From Mangifera indica (Eukaryota; Streptophyta; Magnoliopsida; Sapindales; Anacardiaceae), in NCBI RefSeq assembly GCF_011075055.1, contig NC_058138.1, positions 62,001-126,000 of the forward strand: a stretch of DNA of 64,000 nucleotides, written 5' to 3'. Numbering within the stretch: the stretch's first letter is position 1; the number at the start of each line of letters is the position of its first letter. The notes under the pieces were generated by a model that was not told where the DNA came from, made no database searches, and saw only the letters and a program-made list of their open reading frames with translations. Positions 34,991 to 46,938 of this stretch are shown one piece after another. Both the position numbers and the translations under genes were made by a program.

Positions 34991-36077
34991 AAACCCATAT
35001 AGATAAATTTGTAACCAGAGAAAAGAAAGAATCTTTAGATTTAATTATATAGAATTGCTTATATTATAATCACAATTAATGATTAAATACGTTAAGATGT
35101 ATTATTTCTATGATTTCCAGCACCCCATTTGCAACTTTATTGATATATAACATTTTGTTGAAGAAAAATATAATTTAATTAATTAGTATTATTATTTCAA
35201 TGATCACACAGCAACGACATAATTCTTATTTCAATGAATTATTCATGACTAAATCAATAGTCATAAATAACATAGAATAGGGTTTAGAAAGTACTCGCCA
35301 CCTGAATAAAACACCAAATGATACAAAAAAATTTACCACCAGCTTAGGAATTCACCACTCAATGGAATCCCTCCCAACCAAAGAGATGATACCAACTCAC
35401 CAATTAAATAAATCTACCTAAGTGAAAAAGAAACTGAAGTTCTGAATTTTCTGCTCAGTGATATGGCATACGTAGTCTGAAGAGTGGTGTGCATGAATCT
35501 TATTCTCCCTTTCCATGTTCTAGTCATTATTGTCTTTCTCCTATAGCAAACTAAATAGTAAATTTTAAACTCAATGCTAGTATTATTCTTCTCCACCCAT
35601 CAGTGTTCTTCCTTCTGGTCGACTTATCTCTCCCTCGTAATCTCCTCGCCACTCTCCTTAGTTGTCTTCATCTTTGATGAAGACAACAAGTCAGGCAAAA
35701 ATGACAAAGACAATTTCGTTTTTTATTTTTTGAGATGAAGACAACAAGGAGATTGCGAAGAGATCAAAAGGGAGAGAGAAGCCAAAAGGAAAAGAAAAAG
35801 TCGTCTGTCAAAAAAGGGGTTGTCGCTAGAGAGAGGAGATCAAAACCTGGAGAAAAATGATAACTTTTCTAACCTAGGGTGGGGGGATTGTTTTGTTAAA
35901 TTTAGGGGGGCAAACGAGATAAAATTTTAGTTTTTTTAAATATTTTTACTAAATAATGATTTTACCTTTAAGATAAACTGCAAAAATTAACAGATAAGTG
36001 GACGTTTTATATTTTCAAAGTTGATGGGTGGGAATTTGGGAAACACTAATCCTTGGGAGGGAATAACTCCTTTGGCC

Positions 36078-37199
36078 TAGCTTTTTCCTAGGTTGTCACT
36101 TTAGTGATTATGATTTGAATTTTTGGATTTTTTTTATTAAAGAACGCAAATATATATATTTTTCTTTAGAATTGATCAAACTTCCAATATTTTCTATTAA
36201 ATGTACTAAACAAATGCATTTAGGATTATTTAATTTGCTTCAAAAGTAAAATGATTAGTTTTGTACTCTCAATATAAAATAATGAAAATTTGATCATTTA
36301 ACCAGGAAAATAGGAAAGTTTTGTTGCTTGAATAGTAAACTTTGAAAGTTTCATTGTTTTAACAAGAAAAAAACAAAATTCGATCTCTTTAATAGAGAAT
36401 ATATGATAATTGGATAATTTTATGTGCTCTTATTCTAGAAATTAGGGCTTAGTATTAGAAGTTGGCTCGACTTAGTTTATCCTAGTTTAAATTTGGATGA
36501 TTAAAATTTGAATCGAATCCAAGCTAAAAGATTTGACTAATTTTTTAAACTAAACCAAACTCGAATTAAAAAATGTTCTACTTGGTTTGGCTTAATTTTG
36601 GTTTGAATTCATGGTTCGGATCAACTAGGATTCATGGTTTGGATCAACTCGAATTCATAGTTCAAATTAGTTGTTTGAATTCACGGCTTTGTTTGATTCA
36701 AATTCATGACTTAAATCAACAACTTTATATATTATGGGGAAACAATGTTGTTTTGACAATGAGCTACAAATTTGAGTTATAAATTCCAATTATCAATTTG
36801 AATCATGAATTTGAGTGGGACTAAACCACAAATTTGAGATATTAATTTAAGCAATGAATTCAAACCGAACTAAATTATTTTTTCCACAAATTTCATAAAA
36901 GGTCTTACTCCTTTCACATATCTTTTAGGCCATTTTTTCCCTTTAACTAAGTCTTATACGTGATTAATACCTATTAAGTGACAAAAATAAAACCACTTAA
37001 AAAATAAAGGACTAATAAGACCAATGTAAGTAGCCACTTTATATTATACAAAGAAACATGCAAATTTAGTGAGGAAAAGAATAAGAACCAACGTGAGAAT
37101 CTTTCGTTTGTTTGAAGACCTTATCCCTACAAATAATATAGCAAGATATTTATTTTTCTAAGAGGGGAGAGATTATCATAATTTTAAATAAAAATACTC
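36078..37199. other. AT-rich gap with short direct repeats
   Basis: No gene. Between 36595 and 36720 a roughly 27-bp unit around gaattcatggttcggatcaa is repeated about four to five times with changes. Related gaattcaa / aattcgaa-rich text recurs at 25700-25930, 44440-44620 and 47440-47600. Confidence 0.5.
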
Positions 37200-38067
37200 A
37201 CTCTCTGGTCCAACAAGTTGCAAAAGAAAAGAAGAGGTGAAAAGCTTGTTTTATATGCAACTTTTGCATCTTAGAATAAAATACAAAGCACACAGAACAA
37301 TGTGCTACAGTGATTCTGCCTTCTTTGGTCCAGGGGAGTTCTTCCTTACACTCCACATTGTGTGGCCTGTAATTCCTAAAATGTTATGTCGTCATCATCA
37401 TGACATCAGCACTTGACCTTAACAAATTCGGAAAATTTTTTGTCAATGGCTGTAAAAGGAAGCTAGTTCACCGAAATCTATTCCAACGTGACAATGAATT
37501 CAAGAAAAACAATACCTAGAGAAATTAATAGAGCACAGGAGATATAGGAGAGATGTTGGGTTTATCTATATATCTAAGTTTATTTACTTCTCAGTCTATT
37601 TGTTTATTAAATTGTCAAAACATCAGGTTATCAGGCTAGAAATATTATATTTACACTATATATAAGATAAATAAATTGCAGAGATAAACAAAGTAGAAAT
37701 AGAGAGAGATGATGGTAATTGTAGAGATAAACGAATTACGAATTAGAAAAGCACTAAAACTAAGTTAAGGATACACCGTTCTACTCCTTCAATCACTCTA
37801 TCATTAGACAAACAATGAAGGAATTAAAGAAAGAATCAAATAAAAATGGTGTAAACTCTATCATGTAGCTTTGAGAAAAATAATGAAGGCAAATTAGCTT
37901 GCCGAGGAAGACTTCTAGGTTTTTGAGAGTAGGAGAAACAGAGAAAAAGGGGCACAAAAGACTCAGTGCTGAAAGAGTCTTAATTTTGGCTTTTATTTGT
38001 TTATTTAATTTGGAGAAAAAAGTTAATTAAATTTAAGTATTAATTCAAATTTAAATATTAAATATTT
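37200..38067. other. Unrecognised, somewhat GC-richer stretch
   Basis: Around 37310-37520 the composition is more gene-like (ctttggtccaggggagttct, cattgtgtggcctgtaattc) than the flanks, but no frame longer than about 40 codons or family motif was found on either strand. Could be a UTR or a captured piece. Confidence 0.35.
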
Positions 38068-38399
38068 ATGGAATTAGTTAGTGTGTACATATATATATCG
38101 TATAATTATTTATTTAATTCTATTTTAGTAAAATATGTAAACAAGTATTTATTCAATTTAATTACTAAAATATATGAATATTTTAGTCAAACTGGAAATC
38201 ACGTGTGGACACCAGATTTTTTTAATGTTATTATTTTGCTAAAGTCTTTGAGGATATTTACTTTAAATAATGTTTTATTACTAAAAATAAAAGATTATTA
38301 TAAAGATAAATTACTTAAAAAATTATTAGATATAAATTATTATTTTGTTTGATAAATATTTGTATGTATAAATAATTATTGTGTTTTATTAGAGATAAT

Positions 38400-38670
38400 A
38401 AAAAATATCAATATATTATTTTACTTAAATATTTTTTATATAATTATTTTAAAATATTATTCATGTTATTTGTTATATCAATTAAAAAAATTTAATATTA
38501 TCTTAGTAATTTTTTTAATATCTAATGTGAAGTTAATAATCTTATTACCTCTTATAATATATGTTACATCATCATTGCTATTATAAAATTACCGTCATTT
38601 TTAATATCAATAATAAAATATAGAATATCAAAATAATCTTTTCTTCGTCTTTAATTAAACAACCCCTTAA
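38400..38670. mobile_element. Diverged relative of the inner foldback at 2014-2836
   Basis: Ordered motifs shared with the inner foldback element are taatatctaatgtgaagtta, attacctcttataatatatg, ttacatcatcattgctatta, aaattaccgtcatttttaat and ctttaattaaacaacccctt. The opposite end is not clear. Confidence 0.4.
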
Positions 38671-38699
38671 AGGGAGGGAGGGAAATTCACGTGTCAGAA

Positions 38700-39500
38700 T
38701 GACTAAAAAGAATTGTTAAAAATTTTATCATTTTGGGTGCCAAAATAAATCTTATGTTTTTAGGGCTGAAAATAAATTTTTATCTCTTAAAATTATTATT
38801 CTGAAACAAAAATAAAATTATCATTCAGGGACAAATTAAAAAATCTTTAAAAATAAATCTTAAGTTTTTGGGACAAAATTAAGAGTTCGTACCTTAAAAT
38901 TATCATCATAGGACAAAATTAAGATTTTGTCCCTAAAAATAATATTCTGAAACAAAATTAAAATCATTCATAAAAATAAACCCTACTTTTCTGGAGACCA
39001 AATTAAAATTTTGTCTACTAAAATTATCATTCTAGGACAAAAATAAAATCGCCCTTAAAATTATTATTTTGGAATGATATTAAAATATCCTTACAAATAA
39101 ATTTTAACTTATTGAGGATAAAATTAAGATTTTTTCTCGTAAAATAATGATTTTGGAATAAAAATTAAAATTTCTTACTTAAAAGTAACATTTTAGATGA
39201 AATTAAAATTATCTCTAAACATAAATCCTATGCTTTTTGGGTCAAAATTAAAGTTTTGTTCCATAAAATTATCATTCTAGGACAAAAATAAAATTCTCTT
39301 TACAAGTGACATTTAGAAATAAAATTAAAATAGCCCCTAAAAATAAATCCTATGCTTTTTTATTCGAAATTAAGATTTTATCCTTTAAAATTATTATTCT
39401 AGGACAAAAATAAAATCATTCATAAAATTATCATTTTGAGATAAAATTAAGATTTTATCCCTAAAAGCAACATTCTAAAATAAAATGAAAATTGTCTCCA
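38700..39500. repeat. Degenerate array of 'gggacaaaattaagattttgtcc'-type units
   Basis: Successive units of roughly 90-110 bp alternate aaattatcattctaggacaa, aaataaatcctatgcttttt and a small palindrome of the form gacaaaattaagattttgtc. At least seven units are visible, with strong divergence. The palindromic core recalls the unit at 11300-11760 without being the same. Confidence 0.65.
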
Positions 39501-39540
39501 AATTGAATCAATATAAATTATGTGTTCTTTCTCACTACTC

Positions 39541-39691
<151 letters not shown>

Positions 39692-39734
39692 GTATGTATG
39701 TATAAACATATTTGTTTGTTGTGATTTTTTACTT

Positions 39735-40100
39735 TATTGATTCCAACCTTGAAGACATAATTATAGTTTGACTTGCAGTATGGATGATATGGTAAAAGAA
39801 AATTTCATCCCACACCAAATACTAATGGAACACAAAATCTTCCGTATTTTAAAAACAATTCAAGCAATTAAAAAGAAAATATATATAAAAAAATCCTTCC
39901 CACACCAAGGGTACCTGAATCAAGTACAAATATCTTTCGTATAATTGAGATTTAAAATAGATTAACCCATAATCAAGATTATATCCACGACAAAACAAAT
40001 AAAAACATAAATTAACTAGAACATAACATAAATATACATATACATATATAAAAATTCAAACTCGTACGAACAAGATAGAAACAATTGTTATAAAAACCTT
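39735..40100. repeat. Dispersed repeat R1, 3' of the ankyrin gene
   Basis: Downstream of the ankyrin gene (minus strand). It matches 62600-62880 over accaagtacaaatatcttt-type text, aatcaagattatatccac, aaaacaaat, gaacataacata and gaaaaaagatcaaactta, and matches 25540-25690 inverted. Because the 62.6-kb copy is also followed by ankyrin-gene exon sequence, at least that pair is part of a segmental duplication. Confidence 0.7.
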
Positions 40101-40401
40101 TTATTAGGAAAAAAGATCAAACTTAGAAGGTTGTATACACTCATAAAAATATTTGCTTATTGACAAACTAATGGATTGTTACCTGCACCACTGTTATCAA
40201 TGGGTGAAGCTATCCATTAACCGTTACTGAAAATGGTTGACTTGATTCAAATATAAAAAGAGTGAGATTTAACTAGTTTATTCATCTCTTTACAATAAAT
40301 ACATAAACTAATGTAGTGATTTACAAATACCGATTTTAATTTTCCTATAATTAGAATTTTCATTAAGAGATATTGTCAACCTATCAAAGACTGATCACCA
40401 T

Positions 40402-40428
40402 ATATATGTGTGTGTGCGTGTGTGTGTG
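40402..40428. repeat. TG microsatellite
   Basis: Short (TG)n with TA start, 3' of the ankyrin gene. Confidence 0.8.
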
Positions 40429-40600
40429 AAATGAATGAAAGATAGTAATGTTTAGAAGAACTAAAATCTTAGAATTTATTTTTCTTCATTAACATACAGA
40501 CATCTATTCAATGAAAAACTAAAGCAAAAGACACATAACATGAATGTACAACCTGAGATTTCAAAATCACATAATACAACTTTATTTGAGTTCTCTAGCA

Positions 40601-42775
40601 TCATCTTGAATGGACAAATGAGTGGTATAATACATCTCTTAAAAGGCCATATTGTGACAAACCAAATATAAACACAGGAAAATTTACAAATATAGTAGCA
40701 AGAATAGGGATTACATTTGATCTATGGTGATCATAAGCCATGAAAATGCTTGGAATGAAAGCTAGCATCATGGCTGCTATAGATATGAACAACGTCAAGA
40801 CTCCAACCACCAACTTAAGTGGTAATGATCTATAAAAATCATTTTCTGCATATCGGGACGTAAGGATAGACAAGAACATTAGTATTGAAATCGAAGAAGA
40901 AGATAACGCAATCGCATCTGCCATGACAAAAAAACGATACACAACATTTCTTCGATGAATAGGTATGCCATCATTAGAATTGTTACCTCCGGGTACATTG
41001 AAAGCTGCTGGAAAAGCTATAGTAGCGATGATTGTTGCAACAAGTATGCATTGGCTAGCTGTGTCTCTCATCCACTTTTCTCCATTTTTAAGTAAATCTT
41101 CATGAGTACTAGTGAACAACTCGCGTGGTGTTTTGCCATTTTTGTTCTTTAACTCTCTAAATGAAGGCATTACAAGCATTTCAACATCCTAAAACATAGG
41201 CAAGCATCATGTTATACAATAAGTTGGTGATAAACTAAATGGGATAACAACAAATCAAAGTATCCAACTATTTAATGAATCAAACTTTTAAATTTTTTTA
41301 TAAAATGGATCAAACTTTCAGCATTTCAACAAACATATTTAGTATAACTTGTTTTGTTTTGTCTTGATCCATTTAATAGAAAATTTAAAATTTTAGTTCA
41401 ACTCATTTTATAGGAAAATGTAATGGTTCAATACTTTGTTATTCCTAGATAAACAAAATAAATAAATAAGCAATAAAATTATACATACCTTGAAGATTTG
41501 CAACTCTCGTTGCATTTCTAGAGCTGCACCTGGCACTATATTGACTGGTTTTGGATTTGGGTATTTTGCAGCTAGATGCAGTAAGCTATTGTTATCCTTA
41601 TCTAAATAAGATGCTAACAACTGTTTATTAAAGCCTATGTTATGAATTAATTTGAATAAATCGTCATAACGATGCATGATTGCAATGTGAAAGATGGTGC
41701 GTTGATGATCATCCTTTTGATGAACCAGATCAGGATAAATGCTGATGAGTTCAGCTAAGAATATGAAGTTCCCTAAGTGAGCTGCATCGAACAATAAATC
41801 TCTGTGATCATTAAAGTAACTCCCGACTTGGTTGCCCTCTTTTTCCAATATTTTCGTCCAAAGAAGTTGAACCAACTTTCGAGCTTGATTTAATAAGTCA
41901 CTTTTGCTACTTCGGTCCAACAGATGCAAGGGCGTCAAAGCCAGCCTATGCAAGGGTGTTAAAGGACACTCGCCATGCATGTAAGAATTTGTAGCTAGTT
42001 CATTTTCATTATCATGGTTTAGCAATTCCAACGCAAGATCTGCGAAATTCATACAAATATTTGTAAGGAAACGGAAAAAAAATATAATTGATTTAGCAAG
42101 AAAATAAATCCGTGAATACTTACCGTACAATGTTGTATCAATGCTTACAAAAAATATTTGTTTTTTGTCCAACCCAGTCAATATACCATTATTTTTATAA
42201 TGTCGACGGTATAAAGATAACGCCATTTCCCTTTCTCCAAACAATGCAGCTAAATACAGTGGAGTCATTTGTTTCCCACCACGGATTCCCAGCAGGGTAG
42301 GATCCTTTTCCAACATTTTCCCAGCAACTGATTCACTCCCAGCCATAACAGCAAAACAGAAGGCAGTGTTGCCTTTTTCGTTTTGCAGCCTGAGGTCATT
42401 ATCTGTCATCAAATCAATCATCTTCTCCACAAAGTCAGTTTGTTTTGCACCTGCTGCTACATGAAAAATTGTTTCTTGTCCCTCTGTGATAGCGGCACTT
42501 GTTAGCCTCATTGAAGAATTATCATTAATCAGACGTTTAGCTTCCTCTATATTTCCTGCTAGTGCAGCCTTAAGCAGACCCAAACGTAACTGGTGATTTC
42601 CTTCATTCCGTTCTTCAAAATCAGGAAGGCACATTAATTGTACAGCATGATGACAATAATAAATACATAATCTAGTGAAAAATATTGTACGTACATATTT
42701 TTTAATACATAAATGATGTTATTAAGTAATTAAATGATTTTGAATTAAGAACAAAATAACAAATCATCTATGCAT

Positions 42776-42844
<69 letters not shown>

Positions 42845-43085
42845 GCTCTTTTTAAGATGCAACGTGCCGAATAATCAAAATAATTTCTAAAATATTTATA
42901 ACTTTAAATAAGCTCTTTTAGCTAATAGATAGGAGAGAGAGCTGACCCTCAAGCAAATTAAGGGAAGGTGACCACTCATTGTGGTTCCTATTTTGCTCCG
43001 AAGAAGAACATGACCCAGATTCACTTGATTGTGCCATATCTTGCTTCGTCCAATGAACAACAATTTCAACAGGGTGGCATGCCAT
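40601..43085 (-). CDS. Ankyrin-repeat PGG-domain membrane protein (ACD6/ITN1-like)
   Basis: Four coding exons on the minus strand: 43085-42947, 42612-42124, 42039-41489 and 41188-40601, with GT-AG introns of 334, 84 and 300 bp whose phases (1, 1, 0) agree. The product is about 588 aa. Residues from about 55 to 390 hold ankyrin-type repeats (LRLGLLKAALAGNIEEAKRL, GQETIFHVAAGAKQTDFVEK, KQMTPLYLAALFGEREMALS, LLFDAAHLGNFIFLAELISI, RTIFHIAIMHRYDDLFKLIH, NSLLHLAAKYPNP). A PGG domain follows: GEKWMRDTAS near 429-438, NVPGGNN near 457-463, and four hydrophobic segments at about 440-456, 475-502, 519-545 and 551-571. Members act at membranes, some in salicylic-acid defence signalling; this one's role is unknown. 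The ATG at 43085 is the first after a likely acceptor at 43091; the ATG at 43037 would give 572 aa. No inactivating change seen. Confidence 0.92.
42779..42840. repeat. TA microsatellite in intron 1 of the ankyrin gene
   Basis: About 60 bases of (TA)n within the 334-bp first coding intron. It makes up nearly a fifth of that intron and is likely to vary in length between individuals. Confidence 0.95.
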
Positions 43086-43090
43086 TACTA

Positions 43091-43700
43091 CTACACAAAT
43101 TATATTCATTGTTAGTACATATATAGTTTTAATCATTTGCTAATAAAAAGAAAGATTTCGATCTTATTGGGTCCTAACATTGCATGCACATGTATTATAT
43201 TCTTGATAAGAGAAACTCTATACTACAAAGGGATCATATCATTAATAACTTTTATATTAATATTTTTAAAAGAGAAACCCAAAAAGTTCAAATTTTGTGA
43301 TATCGATGTTCATATTCTTAATTTCTTCATTTATCTTCAATGATATCGATGGGATTTTTCAAACTTCAAATTTAGTGAAACAATCTTAGAAAGCCATTCT
43401 AAAGTTTAGGCATTGAAGTTCAACAAGTGCTGTAGTTCTTAATGTGTACCACTTTAAGAAAATTCATGCTTAAAAATTGTTGAATATATCTCATTTAAAA
43501 AAAAAAATCGTAGTATACAACTCGTATCCAATGATATATATATATAGAAAATTTTGTGAGGATAAAGAAGTCCATAATTGTAAAAATATAAAGCAGAATA
43601 ATATTTCTAAATACTTACCTCTACAAGAGAACAGGAACTCGATAATGTGAAGTGATACCTCAAAGATAGATGGATGGTGTTACTGAAAAAATATAAACTG
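43091..43700 (-). promoter_or_regulatory. Probable 5'UTR exon and intron of the ankyrin gene
   Basis: On the minus strand cttgtagaggtaagtattta places a near-consensus donor (GTAAGT) at 43618, after a purine-rich leader starting somewhere near 43680-43700. The matching acceptor could be tttgtgtag at 43091. This would give a 5'UTR intron of about 530 bp. Upstream of the leader the sequence is AT-rich and no unique TATA box can be chosen. Confidence 0.5.
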
Positions 43701-43879
43701 TTCAGAGAAATTTATAGGAATCATTGGAAGATAAATTTAAAACAAAAACTTATACGGGTCCTTGCAAAGAGGACCACCAATGAAATTAATATTTCAACTA
43801 GCATAATAAATTTAAGCTAAAGTTGTATGCAACGTGATTGTCCTTGGTTAACTTGAAAGTCTCTTTGTTTTTTCCGGAT

Positions 43880-46800
43880 TTTGAATTGGTTGGCACACTC
43901 GGACAAGAGAAAAAACAATGAGAATTAGCAATTAATTAAAGGTACACAATATTATATGGTTCAGTAACGTGGTTTTGTACACTGAATTTCCGTCAGTATT
44001 AAATTGAAGAATATTTCTTTGAACATGATATAATGTAAACTAGAGTTTCTCTTATTTGAATGACCCAAAATTATAATTGTAACCTAACTAAACTTCTTCA
44101 TATCTTGGAACTTTAAGTGTATAATGTAAACTAGAGTTTCGCTTATTTGAATAGCTCTTCAAACATAAGCCATGTTTAAGAACTTTTTATCAATTAATGT
44201 TAATTATTGTAATGTTTTTATGCAAATCTTTCATCAACAAAGCATGGGAGAAAAGTTAAATTTTTATGTATATTTCACATTGTTTGAAAATACTAAGAAT
44301 ACACTAGTAAAACATACTTGGATAAACATTTTGACAGTTGTTAATAAACATTTTGAGTTAAAAAATCATGATAACTATATGTCAAAAATGGGTATTATTT
44401 TGACAATAAGCTAAATTAGTAGACCAAAACTAAGAATTGTAAAAGCTAACAAGTTTGGATTCATATTCAAACTATTCAAATTTGAATTCAAATTAAATAA
44501 ATCAAGTTTAAAGTTAAAATTGAGTTTGTTTTCATTAAATAAATCGAATTGGAACCAATTTTTTATTCAACTGAAAGTGGTTTAACATGAGTTGAAGTTG
44601 AAAAAAGAAAGCCCTATTCCTTAATTAAAAACTAATTTGATTTGGATAAGGCTGTACAATCCAAACAACAAAATTTAAATATTACTAATTTATTATTTAA
44701 AATATATTTTATGGGCCAAAAGACTTATTCCCACCCAAGATTACTCTTCACCCAAATTTTCATTCATTAACTTTAAAAAATTTAAGCACCCACCTATATA
44801 TTAAATTTTGTTATTACTGTCAAAGATAAAATTATTATTTTAAGAATTTATTTTTAAAAAGAACAATTTATTCCAATTTCCTATTTAAATTTTTAAAAAC
44901 TAACAATTTCTTTCTAACTTAATTAAAAAAGTTACTTTTTTACCCCCACCATCTAGGGTTTTCATATTTTAAGGTTAATAGTTGCTTCTCTCAAAATTCA
45001 AAACATTACACTTACATCTCATAAATTCATTCCCTTTTATCCGCGATTATTCTTCTCAATAATTTACTTCAGTGTTTCACCAACCACTCTGACAACACCT
45101 TCTCTCTCTTCCCAGTGGTTTCCCGTCATGGAAACCACCAAAAATCTAATTGAAATAGTCGAATCTTGTCACATGAATCTATGCAAATCACACAAATCTG
45201 TGTAATGTCATTTGGTTGATCTATGTGTCTCACATAGATCAATGCAACAAAATTTGGTCATTTTAATCAGATTTTTTATGATTTCTATGCTAGAAAACCA
45301 CCAGAGAGGGAGAGGAGATGCCACTAGAGTAGTTGACAATACGTCAGAATGAATCACTAAGAAGAACATTTGTTAGAAAGAGAGAATGAATTTTTGAGGG
45401 TATAATTATAATATGGAAACCGTAGGAACTATAGATGGTAAGGGTGAAAAAATAATTTTTTAAAATTAAGTTAATAGAAAAATTATTAATTTTCAAAACT
45501 TAAGTGAGAAATGAGAATAAATTATTTTTTCGAATAAAATCTCCAAATGACCATTTTATGTTTGACAGTAATCACAAAATTTAACAAATTAGTGGGTTTT
45601 CGAATTTTTTAAAATTAATAGATGAGAAATTAGAAAAGAGTAATCTTTGAGTGTGAATAAGTTTTTTTAGCCTATTTTAAATTACATGAGGGCATGAAAG
45701 AATTCCAACAACATGGCATGTCAGTTATTGTTTATAAAATGAACATTATTCATTAGCAGATGCACATCACAAAACAAATGTCCTCACAGAAAGTATACAT
45801 TAGAACTAATGCACAACAACCCGACGCCAAATTAGAATAAGAAAGGTAGTCCCAGACATTCTCTCCTCTCTCTCTCTAATAATCGAACTTTTTAATGTTC
45901 CATGCGATCTCGTGATTAATGTTGTGAGCTTTGATATATTCTCTTGATCTGCTATCATTAATGCATGCCTTTCTTTTGAAATCCTAGGACATTGGGATGA
46001 AATTTAAAAATCCAATTACTTCAACTTCTACTTTCATTCATTTATTCATTCATGTGCTAGACAAAAGTTTTACATTAGAACTGAAATATGTGATAGGATA
46101 ATGTGATTTTTTTTTTTCTTAATTTAGAATTACCTGATTTAATACTATCATATTAAAATGTATAAATAAACTAATAAGATTTATTTATATATATGTAGTA
46201 TCACTCATCAAATTAATAATCAATAATAACGGTAGTGTTTAAAAAAGACAAAATAATTAATAAACAATATATCTCACCTGTCATGAGTTGTTTGATTCCA
46301 TCATAGTTCTATATTAAATATCTATCATAATGGGTCTAAGTAAGTGTTTAAAATTAAAGTGTGAATTCGATATCCACGTGATGCTGCCTTAAACAATACA
46401 AGGTTTTTGTTTTAAATAAACGAAACTGAATTTAGAGATTTGAGAATAGATATACTTTTCCATCTCACATGATGCTGCAAGTAATCTATCAACGAAACAC
46501 CAAAAGCTACCAACTTTACGCTTATGCATCAAAAGCAAAGGTTTAAGTTAAAGTGAATGTTTTGTGCTTTTTATATCTCAAATCATGGCTAATTATTTAA
46601 TTTGAAACTCCGCTGAGCAGCATGCGTAATCAAAACCGGAAAAGCCAACCTTCAATGAACACTGTTGATTAACATATAAACTCAAACATTAATGGATACT
46701 AACCATGTTTAATAAACATATGTCTTGCTGTGGAAATTTACTGGTTATAATCCATGAATAGCAACATTGTGTGCTAAAAGATCTGTTGCGAAAGTTTTGA

Positions 46801-46938
46801 GCCATGGATAACTCTCAAGAAATCCAGACGTTACTATATGCACTACTTGGATGCAAGTGTACAACATAGACTAACATGTAGTCCTTATTCCTAACCACTA
46901 AATATCGCCATTGATATGCACAATCGGCTTACGTTAAT
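43880..46938. repeat. Tandem duplication unit A (carries a MITE)
   Basis: Unit A starts cactcggacaagagaaaaaa at 43892 and the same string restarts unit B at 46955. Order shared with unit B: tattatatggtt, ttgtacactgaat, gtttcttatttgaat, atcaattaatgttaattatt, aactaatttgatttg, gatgctgcc, agcagcatgcgtaatcaaa, actcaagaaatccagacgtt and acatgtagtcc. Unit A has the MITE at 44713-45672 and an extra segment at about 45835-46370. It lies directly upstream of the ankyrin gene, so it may include promoter sequence. A 27-bp internal repeat (ataatgtaaactagagtttc) occurs at 44032 and 44120. Confidence 0.8.
44713..45672. mobile_element. MULE-type MITE, 960 bp, confirmed by an empty site
   Basis: Starts gggccaaaagacttattccc and its right end, read inward, is taggctaaaaaaacttattc. 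Inverted repeats extend about 150 bp (agattactctt, attaactttaaaaaattt, ttaaattttgt(t/g)attact, gtcaaa(g/c)ataaaat). Flanks are tattttatg and tattttaaa. The equivalent place in unit B (about 47718) has a single tattttaga, so this is a genuine insertion with a 9-bp-type duplication. The interior includes a small hairpin around ctctctcttcccagtggttt and its complement. Confidence 0.85.

Larger units (their letters stand above)
33558..36077. mobile_element. Candidate Pack-MULE with captured tafazzin-like gene fragment
   Basis: The left end ggccaaagcactatctccca (33558) and right end, read inward as ggccaaaggagttattccct from 36077, belong to the MITE family of this window. Subterminal parts next to each end (33720-34030 and 35590-35960) share its cttcgttgacgacaacgaag-like interior. 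Between them lies unrelated gene-derived DNA: a minus-strand tafazzin-like fragment with introns (34032-34599) and what looks like its promoter and 5'UTR exon (34728-34990). The two ends resemble each other only moderately and the 9-bp flanks (ttataaagc and tagcttttt) do not match, so the ends might come from two different MITEs. The capture is clear; the single-element model is an inference. Confidence 0.55.
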
